Shown: piece after piece, positions 43,090-52,414 of the stretch | Layout of the letters: every line of letters starts with the position of its first letter | How positions within the stretch are numbered: position 1 is the stretch's first letter | Assembly (NCBI RefSeq): GCF_015679985.1 | Contig: NZ_CP049239.1 | Location: 1,426,001 to 1,490,000, forward strand | Direction: 5' to 3' | Source: Campylobacter concisus | GTDB lineage: Bacteria > Campylobacterota > Campylobacteria > Campylobacterales > Campylobacteraceae | DNA length: 64,000 nucleotides | Notes under the pieces: model-generated | What the model was told of the DNA's origin: nothing | Database searches by the model: none | What the model saw: the letters and a program-made list of their open reading frames with translations, nothing else | Position numbers and translations under genes: made by a program

Positions 43090-44145
43090 ATGAATAAATT
43101 TTTATTAGCGTCTCTTGGTCTAGCAGCTGTTGCTTGCGTTGCTATGGGAGATGATAAAGTTTATAAGCTAAAGCTTGCTAGCTCATGGGAGAGCACTATG
43201 CCAGTGCTTGGTGATGTGCCAAAAGAGCTAAAGGATAAAGTTGAAAAGATGAGTAATGGCAGACTTGAGCTAAGGATTGATTATCCATCAAAGCATAAAT
43301 CACCTTTTGCAATGCTTGATTTTGCTAAAAGCGGTCAATACGACATTACCTACACAAGTAGCTATTATTATAAAGGCAAAGATGCTAAAACTATATTTTT
43401 TACAGCAACTCCATTTATGATGAATACTGACGAGCAAACAGCTTGGTATGAATTTGGCGGTGGTAAGGAGCTTGAGGCAAAAGTTTACGATCCATACAAT
43501 ATCAAAATTTTTAGAGCTGGAAATACCGGCATGCAAATGGGTGGCTGGTTTAAAAAAGAGATAAAATCACTAGATGATATCAAAGGTTTAAAGATAAGAA
43601 TTCCGGGCTTTGGTGGTGAAATTTACGCTAAACTTGGCGCTAACATCAATACTATCCCAACTGGTGAGCTTTATATGGCTCTTGAGATGGGAACGATCGA
43701 CTCAGTCGAATGGGTTAGCCCAGCTTATGATATGGCACTTGGCTTTCACAAAGTGGCAAAATACTACTACACAGGCTGGCAAGAGCCAAACGGTGAGACT
43801 CAGTTTTTCTTTAATAAAAAATCATACGAAAAACTTCCAGATGACCTAAAAGCGATCTTTGAAGCAGCTGCAGCAGAAGTAGCAAGAGATGCAAATACAA
43901 AAGTATTTTATTCAAATGTCGAGTACTGGGATAAAATGAAGAGCGAGTATCCAGACATCCAAGTAAAATCTTTCCCACCAGAAGTAATAGCAGCTCTTAA
44001 AAAAGCCACAAATGAGCTTCTTGATGAAGAGAGTGCTAAAGATCCGTTATTTAAAGAGATCGTTGAGTCTCAAAGAGCTTTCCTTAAAAAAGCAAGAGAA
44101 TGGACTAAAATTTCAGACTACGCTTATATCAAAACAAACGAATAG
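43090..44145 (+). CDS. TRAP transporter solute-binding protein (DctP family)
   Basis: 351 residues from ATG 43090, preceded by AAAGGAGAAGAT. The signal peptide is MNKFLLASLGLAAVACVAMG, cut before DDKVYKLKL. The DctP fold is shown by KLASSWESTMPV, GQYDITYTSSYYYKG, FRAGNTGMQMGGWF (ligand Arg region), DDIKGLKIRIPGFGGEIYAKLGA and MALEMGTIDSVEWVSP. It resembles the TakP/keto-acid subgroup. No DctQ or DctM membrane genes are nearby, so the permease must be encoded elsewhere. A terminator follows directly. Confidence 0.93.
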   Translation: MNKFLLASLGLAAVACVAMGDDKVYKLKLASSWESTMPVLGDVPKELKDKVEKMSNGRLELRIDYPSKHKSPFAMLDFAKSGQYDITYTSSYYYKGKDAKTIFFTATPFMMNTDEQTAWYEFGGGKELEAKVYDPYNIKIFRAGNTGMQMGGWFKKEIKSLDDIKGLKIRIPGFGGEIYAKLGANINTIPTGELYMALEMGTIDSVEWVSPAYDMALGFHKVAKYYYTGWQEPNGETQFFFNKKSYEKLPDDLKAIFEAAAAEVARDANTKVFYSNVEYWDKMKSEYPDIQVKSFPPEVIAALKKATNELLDEESAKDPLFKEIVESQRAFLKKAREWTKISDYAYIKTNE

Positions 44146-44153
44146 TAAAATTT

Positions 44154-44176
44154 AGCAGGGATTTTCCCTGCTTTTA
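44154..44176 (+). terminator. Terminator after the TRAP binding-protein gene
   Basis: AGCAGGG and CCCTGCT pair around a 5-base loop, then TTTTAT. It starts 9 bases after the stop codon. Confidence 0.85.
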
Positions 44177-44265
44177 TATTTACTCCAGTTACTTTCAATA
44201 AAAATTTTAATCAAAACGTTTTTATACAAGCCATAAATTTTTACAAAAATAAATACTGGTGGCTA

Positions 44266-45054
44266 TTATAGATAGAAAATTTCTCTCATTGAGTGCTCTA
44301 TCTTTGACTCATCAAGTGTATTGTTAAAAAATAAATTTAGCGCTAGAACTGCTTGATATAAAAGCATATCGGCACCATCTTTTACACCAAGGCTGCTTTG
44401 CTTGGCCATTTCTAAAAATGGTGTTTGCTTACCATAAATCACATCAAATGCGAATTTAGCATCTTTAAAAATGCTTTTTAAAATTTCTTTAGGTGCTGGT
44501 AAAAAAACATCCTTTAAGCCAGCAGAGGTCGAGTTAATAACTAGATCAAATATTTGCTCTTCGTAGTTATCCCAACTAAAGCATTTGTATTCATTTTTAA
44601 ATTTCTCAAGCCTATCTTTGCTTCTATTTAGTATGCAAACATCAACGCCTTGTTCTTTTAATGCATAAGTTATGGCATTTGCAGTACCGCCAGCTCCAAG
44701 AACAATAGCTTTTTTTACATCTTTAAAATTTTTTATTGCCTTTAAAAACCCAGGCGCATCTGTATTGTGAGCATAAATTTTGTCATTTTTAAGCACAAGA
44801 GTATTTGCAGAGCCTATTTTACGAGCTATATCTGAAGCTTCATCGGCTAAATTTAAAGCCCACTCTTTATGTGGAAGTGTTACGTTTGCACCGTTTAATT
44901 TTAAGGATTTAAATTTATTGATTAATTCGCTACCATCTTTTAGCAAGACTCTTGTATAAAGTGCTTTTAAGCCCAGGTCCGCAATGGCCTTATTGTGCAG
45001 TCTCGGAGATACCGAGTGAGCTATTGGATCTCCAAAGACTGCGAATGTTTTCAT
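44266..45054 (-). CDS. aroE: Shikimate dehydrogenase (AroE)
   Basis: NADPH-dependent enzyme of the aromatic amino acid pathway, 262 residues. FGDPIAHSVSPRLHNKAI carries the shikimate-binding Ser residues, NVTLPHKEWAL the catalytic Lys near 65, and VLGAGGTANAITYAL the NADP loop near 120; VINSTSAGL and DGADMLLYQA also fit. It overlaps the SPOR gene by 4 bases at the end of the gatC-to-aroE run of minus-strand genes. Confidence 0.96.
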   Translation of the reverse strand: MKTFAVFGDPIAHSVSPRLHNKAIADLGLKALYTRVLLKDGSELINKFKSLKLNGANVTLPHKEWALNLADEASDIARKIGSANTLVLKNDKIYAHNTDAPGFLKAIKNFKDVKKAIVLGAGGTANAITYALKEQGVDVCILNRSKDRLEKFKNEYKCFSWDNYEEQIFDLVINSTSAGLKDVFLPAPKEILKSIFKDAKFAFDVIYGKQTPFLEMAKQSSLGVKDGADMLLYQAVLALNLFFNNTLDESKIEHSMREIFYL

Positions 45055-45896
45055 TTTGCTTTAAAGATAAAAGCGTCTTTATTGATATCTTTTCTAATAT
45101 CACCTACTGCTTTTTGAAGCGTTTTTTCATCAAATGGACCAACTAAAATTTTAGTCAGTTCACCAACTTTTATAGTCTTGTAGCTATATCCCTTAGCAGC
45201 GATCTTCTTCATATATTCAGCATTTGGATTAAATTTACTAGTCACAAATACTTGAACATAAGAGCCTTTTGTAGCAGGTTCAGTTTTAGCTACTTCAGCT
45301 TTTTTATCCGTTTTTTCTATTTTGGTTTCAACCTTCTTTTCAATCTTTTTATCTACTTTATTTTCAGTCTTAGCTGATTTTGCCTCGCTCTTTTTATCAG
45401 TAGCTGCGACTTTTTCGACTTTTTTAACTGGAGTATCTACCTTTGTCTCAGCTTTTTTTGCTGGTATTTCAGCAGGCTTTTCGATAGGCTTAACTATCTC
45501 TTTTGGCTCTTCAGTTTTAGAAACAGGCTTATTGTTTTCTTTATCTTTTAGCTTTTTGATCATATCTTCAAATTCATCTTGTTGCTTATTTTCAGGCACG
45601 ATCGGTACTTGCTCAAAGAGCTGTGTATCGCCTTTTTTATTGTCTGAATTTGTATCAGCTATCGGAGCTTGTCTATCTACTGGCTGCTCAGCTGGTACTG
45701 GAGGAAGCACTAGTCTTGAATCAGCTTCATTTTGAGCTTGTGAAGGATCACTTGAATTTACTAGCTTCATAGCCACTACAATGATCAAAAAAAGTATAAT
45801 AAGAGCTGCTATAAATATCAGAAGTTTTTTTAGCTTCAATCCTCTTGCGTCATCATCTCTTTCTAAAAGAATATCTTTTAACTCATCGTTTTCCAC
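45051..45896 (-). CDS. SPOR-domain inner-membrane protein
   Basis: 281 residues. A short cytoplasmic N-terminus is followed by one membrane helix (LLIFIAALIILFLIIVVAM, about 25-43). A long Lys/Glu/Pro-rich linker of repeated KKVEK/PVKK-like units fills about 60-205. The C-terminal SPOR domain (YVQVFVTSKFNPNAEYMKKI, then KILVGPFDEKTLQKAV) binds denuded peptidoglycan at septa in other species. A role in cell division or envelope is family inference. It lies between DUF1882 and aroE as in C. jejuni. Confidence 0.9.
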   Translation of the reverse strand: MENDELKDILLERDDDARGLKLKKLLIFIAALIILFLIIVVAMKLVNSSDPSQAQNEADSRLVLPPVPAEQPVDRQAPIADTNSDNKKGDTQLFEQVPIVPENKQQDEFEDMIKKLKDKENNKPVSKTEEPKEIVKPIEKPAEIPAKKAETKVDTPVKKVEKVAATDKKSEAKSAKTENKVDKKIEKKVETKIEKTDKKAEVAKTEPATKGSYVQVFVTSKFNPNAEYMKKIAAKGYSYKTIKVGELTKILVGPFDEKTLQKAVGDIRKDINKDAFIFKAK

Positions 45897-45909
45897 TTTT
45901 TATCCTTAA

Positions 45910-46452
45910 TTACATATATTTTGACCAACTTGCCCCGCGCTCTTTTTGATAGAGCTTATAAGGTAAAGTTAGTATGTTAAATTCTTTTGGCATATCGATA
46001 TTTGGAAACATTCTCCACTCTTTAGGCAGCTTCTGTGAAAGCTTTGCGTTGAGCATATTTGCTAGCTGGCAAGCCTCATTTAGCGTAGTGTGGCCTTTAT
46101 GCACATAAAGATGCAGATGTCCTGGCGTCTTACTCTCGTAGGCTGTAAAATTTATAAAGCCCTCTTCTCTTAAAAGAAGCTGTGCTTTATGCCAAAATCT
46201 ATCAGGGGTTCTGCCGTTATAGTCAAAGACTATATTTTCAACTTTATCGTATGCATTTATTAAAGAGTGCGCAATAACGGACTTACCCTCTTCATGCTCT
46301 TTCATAATATTATAGGTCAGTGGCTCGTTGATCTTTTCAAATTTATCAAAGAAAATTTTGCCTCTATATTCTATTTTATTAACGATCGTATCACGCTTGA
46401 TATAGTAGTGAGTTGTAATAATCTTTATAAGTGCCGTATCAATACTTTGCAT
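45910..46452 (-). CDS. DUF1882 family protein
   Basis: 180 residues from ATG 46452, which overlaps the glyA stop (ATGA). A conserved epsilonproteobacterial protein of unknown function. The C-terminal half has [36 protein letters not shown], a His-rich beta segment of primase-like (AEP) look, similar to small archaeo-eukaryotic primase folds. No signal peptide or membrane helix. The link to glyA and the SPOR gene is conserved. Function is not known. Confidence 0.8.
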   Translation of the reverse strand: MQSIDTALIKIITTHYYIKRDTIVNKIEYRGKIFFDKFEKINEPLTYNIMKEHEEGKSVIAHSLINAYDKVENIVFDYNGRTPDRFWHKAQLLLREEGFINFTAYESKTPGHLHLYVHKGHTTLNEACQLANMLNAKLSQKLPKEWRMFPNIDMPKEFNILTLPYKLYQKERGASWSKYM

Positions 46453-47696
46453 CAAAATGTCGCTTTATCATAGATTATAAATTTATGAGCAAGTTCAACT
46501 AGCTCAGCTTTTGTCTTTTCTTGCAAAGATGTGTTGTTTATATCGCTTAGCACATCAGCTATTTTGTTTGCTATTAGTTCAAACTCAGCCTCTTTCATAC
46601 CACGAGCTGTAAGCGCAGGACTACCAACACGTATACCACTTGTGATAAATGGGCTTCTTGTCTCGCCTGGAACCGTATTTTTATTTACTGTTATGCCTGC
46701 ATTTCCAAGAGCGATATCAGCGTCCTTACCGCTAAAATCCCTATTTAAAAAGCTCATCAAAATTAGGTGGTTATCAGTGCCACCACTCACTAGGTCAAAG
46801 CCTCTTTTTATTAGCACTTCACCTAATTTTTTAGCATTTGCTTTTACTTGTTTAGCATAAATTTTCCACTCAGGGCTAAGGTTGTGCTTAAAGCCAACTG
46901 CCTTTGCTGCGATGACATGAACTAGTGGTCCGCCCTGAATGCCTGGAAAAATAGAGGCATTTATCTTCTTAGCATACTCTTCGTTGTTTGTCATAATGAT
47001 ACCGCCTCTTGGGCCTCTTAATGTTTTATGCGTAGTTGAGCTTACGACATCGCAGTATGGGAAAGGACTTTGATGCTCACCAGCAACAACAAGACCAGCG
47101 ATGTGGGCAACGTCTGCAAAGAGTATCGCACCAACAGCGTCAGCTATCTCACGGAATTTTTTAAACTCGATCTCTCTTGTATATGCACTTGCGCCACAAA
47201 CGATCATTTTTGGTTTTACTATCTTTGCGATATCCATGACTCTATCGTAGTTTATGCGGCCATCAAGCTCGACGCCATAGAAAAAGCTCTCATACATCTT
47301 GCCAGAGCTGCTTACCTTTGCGCCGTGTGTTAAGTGTCCACCATGGCTTAGATCCATGCCTAAAATTTTATCACCTGGATTAAGTAAGGCGCCGTAAACG
47401 CCTTGATTTGCCTGAGAGCCAGAGTTTGGTTGAACGTTTGCAAATTCACATCCAAAAAGCTCTTTACATCTATCGATTGCTATTTGCTCGATCTCATCGA
47501 CAAATTCGCAGCCACCATAATATCTCTTGCCAGGATAGCCTTCAGCGTATTTGTTTGTTAGGATTGAGCCCATTACTTCCATAACTTCTGGATATGTAAA
47601 ATTTTCACTAGCGATCATCTCAAGGTGATCACATTGGCGTTTTAACTCTAAATTTACTAGATCGTAAATGTCTTTATCATAGCTTTGCAAACTCAT
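46452..47696 (-). CDS. glyA: Serine hydroxymethyltransferase (GlyA)
   Basis: Interconverts serine and glycine with tetrahydrofolate as one-carbon carrier. 414 residues. The PLP lysine is in [18 protein letters not shown] near 227; [15 protein letters not shown] and [18 protein letters not shown] are substrate-binding regions; [17 protein letters not shown] is near 345. It overlaps lysS by 4 bases and the next gene as well, so the unit is translationally coupled. Confidence 0.98.
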   Translation of the reverse strand: MSLQSYDKDIYDLVNLELKRQCDHLEMIASENFTYPEVMEVMGSILTNKYAEGYPGKRYYGGCEFVDEIEQIAIDRCKELFGCEFANVQPNSGSQANQGVYGALLNPGDKILGMDLSHGGHLTHGAKVSSSGKMYESFFYGVELDGRINYDRVMDIAKIVKPKMIVCGASAYTREIEFKKFREIADAVGAILFADVAHIAGLVVAGEHQSPFPYCDVVSSTTHKTLRGPRGGIIMTNNEEYAKKINASIFPGIQGGPLVHVIAAKAVGFKHNLSPEWKIYAKQVKANAKKLGEVLIKRGFDLVSGGTDNHLILMSFLNRDFSGKDADIALGNAGITVNKNTVPGETRSPFITSGIRVGSPALTARGMKEAEFELIANKIADVLSDINNTSLQEKTKAELVELAHKFIIYDKATF

Positions 47697-49204
47697 TTTT
47701 CATTCTCCTTTATCTCATTTTTAAGTGGTCTCATCGCTGGGAAGAGCACAACGTCACGTATTGATTTTTTATCCGTTAAAAGCATAACAAGCCTATCGAT
47801 GCCTATGCCCTCACCTGCAACTGGTGGCATGCCGTATCCTAGGGCTTTTACATAGTCCTCATCCATCTCATGTGCCTCATCATCGCCTGCGTTTTTAGCA
47901 TCGATTTGCGCTTTGAAGCGATTATATTGATCGATTGGATCGTTTAGCTCATTAAAGCCATTTGCTAGCTCGCGACCAGCGATAAATAACTCAAATCTCT
48001 CAGCCACATCAGGGTTTGCGTCACTTCTTCTTGAAAGTGGACTGATCGAAATCGGATAATCAATAACAAATGTTGGGTGTATAAGCTTGCTCTCTACATA
48101 GTTATCAAATAGCTCAGCCTGCAAGTGGCCAAGATCAAGCTTCTCATTTGCTTCAAGGCCATCAGCTCTTAGTTTTGCTAAAATTTTATCTTTGTCATTT
48201 ATGACATTCTCATCTAGTCCACCGATCTCAACGAGAGCTTTTTTGTAGCTTATTCGCTTAAATGGCTTACTAAAATCAATTTCCATGCCATCAAAATTTA
48301 CAACTTTTTCCATATCTAGCTTGTCTAAAATGACATTAAAAAGATCCTCTGTAATGCCCATTAAATCGTGATAGTTATGGTATGCCCAGTAAAACTCTAT
48401 ACTTGTAAACTCAGGATTATGAGTAAGATCCATTCCTTCATTTCTAAAATTTCTATTCATCTCATAAACAGCCTCAAAGCCACCTACTATAAGGCGTTTG
48501 AGGTATAATTCAGGTGCAATCCTTAGGTATCTCTCGACTCCAAGGGCATTGTGAAAAGTGATAAATGGCTTTGCGTTTGCACCACCTGCTATTGGATGTA
48601 GCATTGGTGTTTCAACTTCTAAAAAGCCTTTTTCTTCAAAAAATCTTCTAATCGTACTAATAATCACTGAGCGTCTTTTAAAATCAGCTCTAACTTCAGG
48701 GTTCATTATCATGTCAAGATATCTTTGGCGATATCTTGTCTCAACATCAACTAGACCATGATACTTCTCAGGAAGTGGGCTTATCGACTTTGAAGCAAGG
48801 CTAAGCTCGCTTACATGCATAGAAAATTCGCCAGTTCTTGTTATAAATGCATAACCTCTAACATAGACGATATCGCCTATCTCTACGTATTTTTTAACGA
48901 TTTTAAACCACTCTGGATCAAGCGTTTTATTACTAAAGTAAATTTGTAAATTTCCATCTTCATCTTCGATATTTGCAAAAACCGCTTTTCCAGCATCACG
49001 AATGAGTTTTATTCTACCTGCAAGACCCACTAGCTGACCTTCGGCCTTTTTCTCTTCTGTATCATTAATGTAGTTAAATTTTAGTCTAAATTTAGAGATA
49101 TTCATATCTCTTCTAAGAAAATGCGGATATGGATTAATTCCTAAATTTCTTAGCTCGTCTATGCTTTGTAGTCGTTGAATCTCATGTTGGTTGTCAAATA
49201 TCAC
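47693..49204 (-). CDS. lysS: Lysyl-tRNA synthetase, class II (LysS)
   Basis: 503 residues. The OB-fold anticodon domain (50-150) has [21 protein letters not shown]. Class II motif 1 is [17 protein letters not shown], motif 2 is [26 protein letters not shown] near 255, and motif 3 is [26 protein letters not shown] near 460. The start is GTG 49204 with AAGTAAGG overlapping it. It lies one base after the fur stop, so Fur and LysS share a message. Confidence 0.97.
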   Translation of the reverse strand: MIFDNQHEIQRLQSIDELRNLGINPYPHFLRRDMNISKFRLKFNYINDTEEKKAEGQLVGLAGRIKLIRDAGKAVFANIEDEDGNLQIYFSNKTLDPEWFKIVKKYVEIGDIVYVRGYAFITRTGEFSMHVSELSLASKSISPLPEKYHGLVDVETRYRQRYLDMIMNPEVRADFKRRSVIISTIRRFFEEKGFLEVETPMLHPIAGGANAKPFITFHNALGVERYLRIAPELYLKRLIVGGFEAVYEMNRNFRNEGMDLTHNPEFTSIEFYWAYHNYHDLMGITEDLFNVILDKLDMEKVVNFDGMEIDFSKPFKRISYKKALVEIGGLDENVINDKDKILAKLRADGLEANEKLDLGHLQAELFDNYVESKLIHPTFVIDYPISISPLSRRSDANPDVAERFELFIAGRELANGFNELNDPIDQYNRFKAQIDAKNAGDDEAHEMDEDYVKALGYGMPPVAGEGIGIDRLVMLLTDKKSIRDVVLFPAMRPLKNEIKENEK

Positions 49205-49205
49205 C

Positions 49206-49673
49206 TTACTTTCCCTTTATATTATTTTTTGAGCATTTTTCACAAATTCCATAAAGCTGCATCATATGGCCAGTTAGTTTAAAGCCATGATCTTTTGCGA
49301 TACTGATTTGTCTTTTTTCTATCATTGGATCTTCAAATTCTATGATAAGGCCGCACTTTCTGCATATCATATGGTCGTGATGTGGCTTTGTGGCAAGCTC
49401 AAATTTTTTACCTTGTGAACCAAAGCTGATTGATGTCACCATCTCTGATTCTTCTAGTAAATTTAGCGTTCTATAAACAGTTGCGATACCAATATTTAGC
49501 TCAGGGTGTGTCTCTTTTATAAAAAGATAAAGTCTTTCTGGAGTAAAGTGTTCGCCATTGTTATATAGCGTTTTTAGTAAAATTTCACGCTGTTTCGTGT
49601 ATTTTAAACCATTGTCGCGAAGCACTCTTTTGAATTTCTCAAGCAACGCATCATATTCTAAATTTTCTATCAT
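49206..49673 (-). CDS. fur: Ferric uptake regulator (Fur)
   Basis: 155 residues. The winged-helix domain contains [17 protein letters not shown] and [22 protein letters not shown] (recognition helix). Metal site ligands are in [20 protein letters not shown] near 98 and a C-terminal CEKC. In C. jejuni fur lies between a CvpA gene and lysS, as here, and is transcribed from upstream genes. It represses iron-uptake genes when iron is plentiful; it may also control fdxA or ahpC in this window, which I cannot verify. Confidence 0.96.
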   Translation of the reverse strand: MIENLEYDALLEKFKRVLRDNGLKYTKQREILLKTLYNNGEHFTPERLYLFIKETHPELNIGIATVYRTLNLLEESEMVTSISFGSQGKKFELATKPHHDHMICRKCGLIIEFEDPMIEKRQISIAKDHGFKLTGHMMQLYGICEKCSKNNIKGK

Positions 49674-49674
49674 C

Positions 49675-50286
49675 TTATTCCCCTTTTGTGATATTAGAGT
49701 CGGTATTTACACTAGCATTTGCATCCATTGAGATAAATGCGTCAGTTTTATTTGTATCCATTGGTCTTGCCACTATCTCATCTAACTCACTTTTGATATT
49801 TTTTACATCAAGATTTGTTATCCATTTGCCAGTTTCTATCAAAACCGGATAAACTTTACTGTTCGCAAAATAAGGAGCAATTATATTATTTAGCGAAGTG
49901 CCAGATATTACAGCAACTACTGCCGAAAATGTTAAGAAAATTTTTCCACTTCCCATAACAAATCCACCAAGTCTATCCAAAAAACCAAGTCCGCTTACTG
50001 AAACTATTTTTGATAAAAATTTACCAACTAGCAAGCAAACTAGCCAAAAAACTAGCCAAAGAGAGATAAATGCGACAAACTGTAAAAATGAAGGATTTTC
50101 AAATTTATATATATTTTTAGTTATAAACTCACCAGATAGATCTGAAAATCTACTAGCTATAATTAAGCCGCCGATAAGTCCGATAAGTCCGAATGCTTCT
50201 TTTATAAGTCCATTTAATATGCCTTTTATGCCAAGCATCAAGACAAGAGCAATAATAATGATATCAAACCACGTTACTAAATCCAT
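49675..50286 (-). CDS. CvpA family membrane protein
   Basis: 203 residues with four membrane segments in the first 150. The family opening is [33 protein letters not shown], and [15 protein letters not shown] near 105 is the conserved CvpA loop. The C-terminal 50 residues are hydrophilic and Asp/Thr/Asn-rich. CvpA is linked to colicin V export and envelope stress in E. coli; its exact role is unknown. It overlaps pilT by one base and precedes fur by one base. Confidence 0.88.
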   Translation of the reverse strand: MDLVTWFDIIIIALVLMLGIKGILNGLIKEAFGLIGLIGGLIIASRFSDLSGEFITKNIYKFENPSFLQFVAFISLWLVFWLVCLLVGKFLSKIVSVSGLGFLDRLGGFVMGSGKIFLTFSAVVAVISGTSLNNIIAPYFANSKVYPVLIETGKWITNLDVKNIKSELDEIVARPMDTNKTDAFISMDANASVNTDSNITKGE

Positions 50287-51425
50287 TATATAGTTCCTAT
50301 TAAATTTTGAAGTTCTTGCTGGCTAGTTGAATAAGCTAGCGCATTTTCTTTTGTAACCTTACCCTCTTTTAGTACTTTCATCAAAGCCTGAGTTTGCGTA
50401 CTCATACCAGTTTGTTGCTGGTTTAGCTGCATCTGAGAGTAAATTTGATGTATTTTGTTTTCACGTATCAAGTTTGAGATAGCCATATTGTTTATTAAAA
50501 TTTCATGCACCGCACACCTTCCACCGCCTATCTTTGGGATCAGGCTTTGTGAAACGACAGCAGTTAGCGAAACACTAAGCATATTTCTTACTTGTAATTG
50601 CTCACTTCCATCGAAACTATCAACGATCCTATTTATAGTTTGAATGGCTGAATTTGTGTGAAGCGTACCAAAGACTAAGTGTCCGGTCTCAGCCGCCGTA
50701 ATAGCCGTTGAAATCGTTTCTCTATCTCTCATCTCGCCCACAAGTATGATATCTGGATCTTCACGAACCGCAGATTTTAGAGCCCTTGAATAAGAAGTTG
50801 CGTCAGTGCCGATATTTCTATGAGAAAATAGAGCTTTTTTATTGTTATGCACAAACTCGACTGGATCCTCAATTGTAATAATATGCTTTCTATAATTTAA
50901 ATTTATCTCATTAAGCATAGCTGCGAGAGTTGTTGATTTACCACTTCCTGTCGGTCCAGTAACCAAAATAAGACCTTTTTCACGCTTAATAATATGCTTA
51001 AAAATTTGTGGGGCATTTAACTCATCAAGAGATGGGATATTGATTGGGATTATACGAAAAGCGGCAGCTAAATCGCCATTCATGGTATAGTAATAGTTGC
51101 CACGAAAGCGGCCAATATCTGGAAGCTCAATCGCAAAGTCAAGCTCTTTATTATTCTCAAGTTCACTTTTTTGTTCATCAGTAATCAAAGCAAAACATAA
51201 ATTCTCTATATCCTTGCCACTTAATACGCCAAAATCAATAGGTTTTAAAGCACCATCTACTCTTATTTGTGGCTCGGATCTTGAAACAAGATGAAGATCG
51301 CTTGCCTTATCACTCACAACAGTTTTTAAAAGTGTTTTTATATCGCCAGCAAGATTATTAAGGCTATTATCTTCTGGTATTTTTACACTTAAATTCTTTG
51401 CCTGAAGCTGTTCGATTAGATCCAT
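50286..51425 (-). CDS. PilT-like retraction ATPase
   Basis: 379 residues of the type II/IV secretion ATPase family. The N-terminal PAS-like domain contains KASDLHLVSRSEPQIRVDG; Walker A is GPTGSGKSTTLAAM near 157; the Asp box is IIIEDPVEF-like (ITIEDPVEFV); Walker B is DIILVGEMRDRETISTAITAAETGHLVFGTLHTN, with the PilT signature. The C-terminus lacks a clear AIRNLIRE form but has AISNLIRENKIHQIYSQMQ, which is close. No pilin or other pilus genes are in the window. In C. jejuni this position (gatC to cvpA) has no such gene. Confidence 0.85.
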   Translation of the reverse strand: MDLIEQLQAKNLSVKIPEDNSLNNLAGDIKTLLKTVVSDKASDLHLVSRSEPQIRVDGALKPIDFGVLSGKDIENLCFALITDEQKSELENNKELDFAIELPDIGRFRGNYYYTMNGDLAAAFRIIPINIPSLDELNAPQIFKHIIKREKGLILVTGPTGSGKSTTLAAMLNEINLNYRKHIITIEDPVEFVHNNKKALFSHRNIGTDATSYSRALKSAVREDPDIILVGEMRDRETISTAITAAETGHLVFGTLHTNSAIQTINRIVDSFDGSEQLQVRNMLSVSLTAVVSQSLIPKIGGGRCAVHEILINNMAISNLIRENKIHQIYSQMQLNQQQTGMSTQTQALMKVLKEGKVTKENALAYSTSQQELQNLIGTI

Positions 51426-51435
51426 ATTTTTACCA

Positions 51436-51723
51436 TTATTCTATTATTTTTGGTACAGCAAAAAAATGCCCTTCACGTGAAGGAGCGTACTTTAAGATCG
51501 TATCAATCACATCATTCGGCCTTGGCTCATCTTCTCTTAAAGGTGTGCCACCTTTTATAGAGCTAACTACAGCTTCATCGCTGCTTAGATCAAGTTCATT
51601 TAAAATATCAACAAAAGATACAATCTCGCTTAGTTGTTTTTTTACTTCTTCTCTTTTTTCATCACTGATTTGTAAGGCAGAGAGTTTTTCTAATTTATTC
51701 AAAAGAGTATCATCTATTTGCAT
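51436..51723 (-). CDS. gatC: Aspartyl/glutamyl-tRNA amidotransferase subunit C (GatC)
   Basis: 95 residues, the normal size. LLNKLEKLSALQISDEKREEVKKQL at the N-terminus and a C-terminal LREDEPRPNDVIDTILKYAPSREGHFFAVPKII are the family ends. GatCAB amidates Glu-tRNA(Gln) and Asp-tRNA(Asn). gatA and gatB are not in the window. It heads the minus-strand run that continues through pilT and fur. Confidence 0.95.
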   Translation of the reverse strand: MQIDDTLLNKLEKLSALQISDEKREEVKKQLSEIVSFVDILNELDLSSDEAVVSSIKGGTPLREDEPRPNDVIDTILKYAPSREGHFFAVPKIIE

Positions 51724-51756
51724 TATATAAGTAACCTTATTAATTAATTTTGAGCC

Positions 51757-51762
51757 ATTATA
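51757..51762 (-). promoter_or_regulatory. -10 box of gatC run
   Basis: Minus-strand GAATGTGATATAATGGC carries TGATATAAT, a perfect extended -10, 34 bases before the gatC start. Confidence 0.55.
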
Positions 51763-51807
51763 TCACATTCAAGCTTTAATTTTGGGATAGTTTTAATTTA
51801 ATTATGT

Positions 51808-51813
51808 TAAAAT
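51808..51813 (+). promoter_or_regulatory. -10 box of the 51851 operon
   Basis: TTATGTTAAAATCTGCG, with TAAAAT 37 bases before the TTG start at 51851. Confidence 0.45.
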
Positions 51814-51850
51814 CTGCGAATTAAAATTTTTTAAAAATAAAGGAAAAGCG

Positions 51851-52414
51851 TTGGCTATAAAAGAAGATCTAACACAGATAAAACAAGAGATTGGTGCTCA
51901 AGAACAGTTTTTAGAAAGCATGATCAAAGGTGAGCGTTTCTTTAGAAAGTATAAAAAATTTATGATAATTGCCATTATTGTTGCTGTAATTGCAATTATT
52001 GGATTTTATTCGAACAAAACAATAAATGATAATAGAATTGAAGATGCAAATTTGGCTTATTCAAAGCTCATTTTAAATCCAAACGATGCAAATGCCTTAA
52101 GCATTTTAAAAGAAAAAGAGCCAAATTTATATGCACTTTTTTCACTTCAGCAAAAGCTTGATAAAAATGAGACAAATGGTATTAGCGAGCTTGTAAATTT
52201 AAAAGTAAATCCTATAGTAAAAGATATCATTCTTTCACAAAATGGTAATGTAAACAATCAAATTTTAAGCGAATATAGCACACTTTTAAAAGGTTTTGAG
52301 CTTTTAAAGCAAAACAAAATCAAAGAAGCAAATGATGAGTTTAATAAAATTTCACTCGACTCTCAACTTCAAACTTTAGTTAAAAATTTAAAACACTATC
52401 AGGGAATAAAATAA
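51851..52414 (+). CDS. Single-helix membrane protein, YfgM-like
   Basis: 187 residues, start TTG 51851 after AGGAAAAGCG. A coiled cytoplasmic N-terminus (DLTQIKQEIGAQEQFLESMIKGERF) precedes one membrane helix (FMIIAIIVAVIAIIGFYS, about 38-55) and a periplasmic helical domain with TPR-like repeats. The layout is that of YfgM/ancillary SecYEG proteins, but sequence likeness is weak. It is coupled to a BamB-like lipoprotein gene, as yfgM is to bamB in E. coli, which supports the reading. Function unproven. Confidence 0.7.
   Translation: MAIKEDLTQIKQEIGAQEQFLESMIKGERFFRKYKKFMIIAIIVAVIAIIGFYSNKTINDNRIEDANLAYSKLILNPNDANALSILKEKEPNLYALFSLQQKLDKNETNGISELVNLKVNPIVKDIILSQNGNVNNQILSEYSTLLKGFELLKQNKIKEANDEFNKISLDSQLQTLVKNLKHYQGIK

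Noticed and set aside
45322..45735. 137-codon open frame opposite the SPOR gene
   Set aside because: Arises from the low-complexity Lys/Pro/Glu linker read backwards; no independent evidence.
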